Assembly (NCBI GenBank): GCA_910588185.1
Contig: CAJUQR010000013.1
Span: 1 to 15,103, forward strand
Reading direction: 5' to 3'
Origin: an uncultured Peptostreptococcaceae bacterium
GTDB taxonomy: Bacteria > Bacillota > Clostridia > Peptostreptococcales > Anaerovoracaceae
Length of the DNA stretch: 15,103 bases
Shown: positions 11,869 through 15,103 of the stretch, one piece after another
How the letters are laid out: each line of letters opens with the position of its first letter
Numbering within the stretch: position 1 is the stretch's first letter
Position numbers and translations under genes: made by a program
The notes under the pieces: generated by a model
Told to the model about the DNA's origin: nothing
Seen by the model: only the letters and a program-made list of their open reading frames with translations
Databases searched by the model: none

Positions 11869-12750
11869 ATGAGCAAGGATTTATTCATAACTTATTTGAC
11901 GGAAGAAAAAAAATCAGCATATAACACAGCACAAGCTTACGGAAGAGATATAGAACATTTCGGCGAATTTTTGAAACAGCGGCAAATCTTTGATCTTTCA
12001 TTGGCTACTAATGCTGATGTTGTGGCATACTTAATTGAACTTAAAGCTCAGAATCGCTCAAAATCTACGGTCAACAGAAAGCTTGCCTCCATAAGGACTT
12101 ATTATAACTTTATGCAGAAAAAGATGGGACTTGCACAAAATCCTACAGAAAATATAAAATCTCCTAAAATTGAGAAAAAGAAGATAGAAATTTTACAAGT
12201 GGAAGATATTGAAAAGTTGATGGAACTTCCGGACGACAGCCATAAGGGGATAAGGGACAGAGCAATCCTTGAGATTCTTTATGCTACAGGAATAAGAGCC
12301 AGTGAACTTATAGATATGAAATGTGAAGATATAAACTGGCGTATGGGATTTTTGACTTGCATGGGCGAGAACGTCCGGGCAAGAATAATTCCTATAGGAA
12401 AAATGGCAAGAGAAGCGGTGGAAAGATATATGGAAGAGAGCAGGAAACTGCTTGTTAGAAATAGTCAAGATGAACAGCATTTATTCGTCAATTATCACGG
12501 CAAGCCTATAACAAGACAGGGGCTTTGGAAAGTTCTCAAGGAATATGGCGATAAGGCGGGACTTAAAATTAATTTGACTCCTCAAGTTATAAGGAACTCT
12601 TTTGCAGTTCATATGCTTCAGAACGGAGCAGATGTTAAATCGCTTCAGGAACTTATGGGACATGAAGATATTTCGGCTACACAGGTTTATCTGGCTTTTA
12701 CTAAAAATAGAATAAAGGATGTCTATGACAGAGCACATCCGAGGGCGTAA
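11869..12750 (+). CDS. XerD-like tyrosine recombinase with altered catalytic residues
   Basis: The 293-aa protein has the XerC/D layout: an N-terminal SAM-like core-binding domain (residues ~1-85) and a C-terminal catalytic domain. Arg I is present in ATGIRASE (R143), as are R242, H265 in MGHED and the nucleophile Y274 in TQVYLAF. Two expected residues differ. The catalytic Lys of the GKGxKxR hairpin aligns with E167 in GENVRAR, and the first His of the HxxR motif is Q239 in TPQVIRNS. Length and C-terminal HPRA are normal, so this is not decay by truncation. ATG 11869 is chosen over 11857 because GGAGG (11859-11863) then serves as ribosome binding site. The usual role is chromosome dimer resolution at dif; this protein may be a weak or partner-dependent recombinase. 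Confidence 0.88.
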   Translation: MSKDLFITYLTEEKKSAYNTAQAYGRDIEHFGEFLKQRQIFDLSLATNADVVAYLIELKAQNRSKSTVNRKLASIRTYYNFMQKKMGLAQNPTENIKSPKIEKKKIEILQVEDIEKLMELPDDSHKGIRDRAILEILYATGIRASELIDMKCEDINWRMGFLTCMGENVRARIIPIGKMAREAVERYMEESRKLLVRNSQDEQHLFVNYHGKPITRQGLWKVLKEYGDKAGLKINLTPQVIRNSFAVHMLQNGADVKSLQELMGHEDISATQVYLAFTKNRIKDVYDRAHPRA

Positions 12751-13041
12751 GTATGGAAATGATTATTTTTTATACTTGTATTTAAGTCATACATAATCAT
12801 ATAAAACAAATTAAATTGTATGATGCTACCCTGATTTTTAACCCCCCAAAAGTGCTTTTGTATGAATTTTGCAAAGGGATTATATTGAAAATACCAGCTC
12901 ATTTAAAGATGAAAAGCATAAAAACCATAATAAATCACTAATAATATTAAAATATGTATGAATTAAACCATACATATTTCAGTTTATAGATAAAATGAGT
13001 ATGATTACGAGAAGAGTCAGGATTTTTTTGACAGTTTTGTC
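12751..13041. other. AT-rich intergenic spacer, no gene seen
   Basis: No supported reading frame or RNA gene was found. The spacer has an 11-bp perfect inverted repeat AAATATGTATG (12950-12960)/CATACATATTT (12969-12979), an 8-bp pair ATGATTAT (12759-12766)/ATAATCAT (12793-12800) just after the recombinase, and CAAAAG-TG-CTTTTG at 12847-12860. None has a convincing U tract, so a terminator for the recombinase gene is not clear. Confidence 0.5.
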
Positions 13042-13070
13042 TTGCAAAGAAACATTTTATATGATAAAAT
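13042..13070 (+). promoter_or_regulatory. Promoter of rplS
   Basis: TTGCAA (13042-13047), a 17-bp spacer and TAAAAT (13065-13070) preceded by TGA give a -35 with an extended -10. The predicted start near 13077 leaves a leader of ~68 bases containing a small hairpin GTCC-TCT-GGAC just before the ribosome binding site region. A perfect TTGACA at 13028-13033 lacks a partner -10. Confidence 0.65.
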
Positions 13071-13144
13071 ATACAAGTTATTACGGGCGGTCCTCTGGAC
13101 ATTTAATATACCATGAACGTCTTGGAGGGAAGGAGGAAAAAAAC

Positions 13145-13486
13145 ATGGATGTTATGAAATCAATTGCTCAGGAATATATGAAGAGCGATATCCCTGCTTT
13201 TGGTGTGGGTGATACAGTTAAAGTTCACATCAAAATTAAAGAAGGAAACAGAGAGAGAATCCAGATATTCGAAGGTTTTGTACTTAAGAAACAAAACGGT
13301 GGAGTAAGTGAGACTTTCACTGTAAGAAAAATTTCTTCAGGTGTAGGCGTTGAGAAAACTTTCCCATTGCACTCACCTAAGATCGAAAAGATCGAAGTAG
13401 TAAGAAAAGGCGATGTTAGAAGAGCTAAGCTTAATTACATGCGCCAGAGAACAGGTAAAGCTGCAAAAATTAAGACCAAGGAATAG
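13145..13486 (+). CDS. rplS: 50S ribosomal protein L19
   Basis: This 113-aa protein is bL19, which lies at the 30S/50S interface. It shows the conserved N-terminal helix, IPAFGVGDTVKVHIKIKEGNRERIQIFEGFV, then VRKISSGVGVEKTFPLHSPKIEKIEVVRKG and the basic RRAKLNYMRQRTGKAAKIK tail. Length is standard. The frame is open upstream to 12995, but ATG 13145 is chosen because GGAAGGAGG lies just before it and L19 homology starts there. The 5' region up to the promoter is a leader, possibly an autoregulatory one. trmD and rimM, its usual upstream neighbours, are absent, and it has its own promoter and terminator. rbgA follows. Confidence 0.98.
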   Translation: MDVMKSIAQEYMKSDIPAFGVGDTVKVHIKIKEGNRERIQIFEGFVLKKQNGGVSETFTVRKISSGVGVEKTFPLHSPKIEKIEVVRKGDVRRAKLNYMRQRTGKAAKIKTKE

Positions 13487-13494
13487 TTTGGCAT

Positions 13495-13520
13495 GGGAAT
13501 CCGTCAGGATTCCCTTTTTT
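13495..13520 (+). terminator. Terminator of rplS
   Basis: GGGAATCC (13495-13502), loop GTCA and GGATTCCC (13507-13514) run into T6. It ends the rplS message before rbgA, whose start is 33 bases on, so rbgA expression needs read-through or a promoter I could not identify. Confidence 0.92.
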
Positions 13521-13552
13521 GCTAATTGAGTTAAAAAGAGGAGAATGATACT

Positions 13553-14389
13553 ATGAATAATATAAACTGGTATCCCGGTCACATGAAAAAAACCAGAGAG
13601 CTTATAGAAGCCAATCTTAAGATGGTAGACCTGGTCATAGAAGTAGTAGATGCCAGAATCCCCGTTTCCAGTAGAAATCCAATAATAGATCAGCTGGTTT
13701 CGGGTAAAAAAAGGATCATAGTTTTAAATAAAAGTGATTTATCTGATACAAAGGCCAACGAAAAATGGACGGAATATTTTAAAAAAGACGGCGATTTGGT
13801 AATTCAGATGAATTGCATGAAAGGACAAGGAGTTAGTCAGCTCTTTAAAGTGCTTGAACAACTTCAAAAGAAGAAGAATGAGGATAAGGCTCTGAAGAAA
13901 CCTCTCCGCATGATGATAGTCGGCGTACCTAATGTGGGTAAATCTTCGCTCATAAATAGAATGACCGGTAAAAAGAGCGCTAAAACAGGGGACAGGCCGG
14001 GAGTGACTAAAGGTAAACAGTGGCTGGCATTGCAAAACGGTATGCAGCTTTTAGATACACCGGGAATTCTTTGGCCAAAGTTTGAAGATCCAAAAGCAGG
14101 GCTTAATCTTGCTTTCTGTGGTTCAATAAAAGATGAGATACTGGATGTGGCAGATTTGGCTCTTGAACTTATTAAAGTTTTACAAGCGGAATACCCTGAT
14201 TTTTTGAAAGAAAGATATAAGCTTAATGAACTTGAAGAATCGCCTCTTGAAAATATGGAGGCCATAGCTTTTAAGCGTGGATTTATATTGCCGGGCAAGA
14301 GGATAGATTACGAAAGATGCGGCAAGACAGTTTTGGATGAATTTAGAAGCGGAGCCATAGGAAATATAACTTTAGAAAAGGTGCGGTAA
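13553..14389 (+). CDS. rbgA: Ribosome biogenesis GTPase YlqF/RbgA
   Basis: This is a 278-aa circularly permuted GTPase needed for late assembly of the 50S subunit. The motif order is typical: WYPGHMKK at the N-terminus, G4 NKSD (59-62), then G1 GVPNVGKSS (124-132), G2 in PGVTKG (149-154) and G3 DTPG (168-171). The C-terminal ~90 residues form the RNA-binding helical domain. Length equals the usual ~280. AGAGGAG precedes ATG 13553. The gene lies between rplS and rnhB as in many Firmicutes, and its stop shares one base with the rnhB start (TAATG), so the two are translationally coupled. Confidence 0.97.
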   Translation: MNNINWYPGHMKKTRELIEANLKMVDLVIEVVDARIPVSSRNPIIDQLVSGKKRIIVLNKSDLSDTKANEKWTEYFKKDGDLVIQMNCMKGQGVSQLFKVLEQLQKKKNEDKALKKPLRMMIVGVPNVGKSSLINRMTGKKSAKTGDRPGVTKGKQWLALQNGMQLLDTPGILWPKFEDPKAGLNLAFCGSIKDEILDVADLALELIKVLQAEYPDFLKERYKLNELEESPLENMEAIAFKRGFILPGKRIDYERCGKTVLDEFRSGAIGNITLEKVR

Positions 14390-15042
14390 TGACAAGAGAA
14401 GAGAGAAAGCAAATGCTTGAAAAAAAGCTTCAGGATATGAAGGTTTTTGATTTGGAATTTTGTAAAGATGGAATGTTGGCAGGTATAGATGAGGCAGGAA
14501 GAGGACCGCTGGCAGGTCCTGTGGTTGCAGGTTGTGTAGTTCTTTCGAAAGATTTTGATGTTATAGGTGTAGATGATTCAAAAAAGCTTTCCGAGAAAAA
14601 GAGAGAAGAACTTTTTGACGTAATAGTTGAAAAAGCTCTTGCTTACGGAGTAGGTATAGTCGACAATAAAATTATTGATGAAGTAAATATATTAAATGCA
14701 ACTAAACTGGCTATGAGAAAAGCCATAGAACAGACTTCAGCAATGCTTCATGAAAAAAGCGGACAAGATATAAATATACTTCTTCTTGATGCTGTACATC
14801 TTGATGATGTTGATATACCTCAAGAAGGAATAATAAAGGGAGATGCGAAGAGCCTTTCTATCGCAGCAGCATCTATTATAGCTAAAGTAACCAGGGATAG
14901 AATTATGGTTGAGTATCATAAAGAATATCCTTATTATGGATTTGACAAGAATAAAGGGTATGGAACAAAGATTCATTATGAGGGGTTGAATTCTCATGGT
15001 ATAGCGCCTATACATAGAAGAACTTTTTTAAAAAATTTATAA
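14389..15042 (+). CDS. rnhB: Ribonuclease HII
   Basis: RNase HII cleaves RNA in RNA/DNA hybrids and starts removal of misincorporated ribonucleotides. The 217-aa protein has all four acidic catalytic residues: D34 and E35 in GIDEAGRGPLAGP, D134 in LLLDAVH and D170 in KVTRDR. It also has DSKKLSEKKRE, GDAKSLSIAAASIIAK, GYGTKIHYEGL and the PIHRRTF terminus. The N-terminal ~28 residues before the first strand form a short charged helix common in the family. The ATG overlaps the rbgA stop by one base. The fhs gene begins 19 bases after the stop with its own strong ribosome binding site. Confidence 0.97.
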   Translation: MTREERKQMLEKKLQDMKVFDLEFCKDGMLAGIDEAGRGPLAGPVVAGCVVLSKDFDVIGVDDSKKLSEKKREELFDVIVEKALAYGVGIVDNKIIDEVNILNATKLAMRKAIEQTSAMLHEKSGQDINILLLDAVHLDDVDIPQEGIIKGDAKSLSIAAASIIAKVTRDRIMVEYHKEYPYYGFDKNKGYGTKIHYEGLNSHGIAPIHRRTFLKNL

Positions 15043-15061
15043 TAATTGAGGAGGTCAAGAG

Positions 15062-15103
15062 ATGGAATATAAGAGCGATATTAAGATAGCACAGGAATGT
15101 GAA
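15062..15103 (+). CDS. fhs: Formate-tetrahydrofolate ligase, N-terminal fragment (runs off the window)
   Basis: GAGGAGG (15048-15054) precedes ATG 15062, and the 14 visible codons read MEYKSDIKIAQECE. This resembles the start of formate-tetrahydrofolate ligases (K-[ST]-DIEIAQEA), which make 10-formyl-THF from formate in one-carbon metabolism and the Wood-Ljungdahl pathway. Too little sequence is present to confirm the call beyond this N-terminal signature, and the gene continues outside the window. Confidence 0.6.
   Translation, partial: MEYKSDIKIAQECE

Noticed and set aside
12995..13144. N-terminal extension of rplS
   Set aside because: The extra 50 residues cover the promoter and leader, and a strong ribosome binding site precedes ATG 13145.
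1..15103. CRISPR array or transposase gene
   Set aside because: No regular direct repeats with unique spacers, no cas genes, and no transposase or terminal-repeat pair were seen.

Overview
The window looks like a chromosomal segment of a low-GC, endospore-forming Gram-positive anaerobe of the class Clostridia. It carries spoVS and a spoIIM-like gene, strong AGGAGG-type ribosome binding sites, AT-rich intergenic DNA, clostridial gene neighbours (nudF, spoIIM and a xerD-type recombinase; rplS, rbgA and rnhB), and the start of an apparent formate-tetrahydrofolate ligase gene. I cannot name the genus from sequence alone.

Layout: (1) 1-313 is the end of an rRNA operon: the 5S rRNA tail, tRNA-Glu(TTC) with a terminator, and tRNA-Leu(TAG) with a terminator. 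(2) 455-3195 is a compact four-gene operon behind its own promoter: an unrecognised 338-aa protein, a PP-loop ATP-pyrophosphatase-like protein, a NUDIX protein with a split Nudix box, and an MGMT-like protein. Start and stop codons overlap or abut throughout. This is the least explained part of the window and the best candidate for an undescribed system. (3) 3213-5653 holds a DUF6125-like gene broken by an early TAG, then an FAD-dependent oxidoreductase and a YbaK-type Cys-tRNA deacylase. (4) 5645-8292 is a promoter followed by a GPH-type MFS transporter and a malic enzyme, separated by 11 bp. (5) 8301-9531, on the minus strand, has yprB (DEDD exonuclease-like) and tRNA-Glu(CTC) with a bidirectional terminator. 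(6) 9575-10739 is mainly regulatory: a candidate minus-strand small RNA with C-rich hairpin loops, spoVS, an array of three extended -10 elements with hairpins between them, and two perfect Spo0A boxes 10 bp apart. (7) 10740-12750 holds nudF, convergent spoIIM (overlapping tails) and a divergent XerD-like recombinase that lacks two expected catalytic residues. (8) 12751-15103 is an AT-rich spacer, then rplS with its own promoter and terminator, rbgA, rnhB and the start of fhs.

Most recognised genes are housekeeping functions: translation and ribosome assembly, RNA/DNA hybrid removal, tRNA proofreading, nucleotide clean-up, one-carbon metabolism and sporulation. The accessory signal is in the 570-3195 operon, the regulatory stretch 9575-10740 and the altered recombinase. 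All functional calls come from reading motifs by eye; no database search was run.
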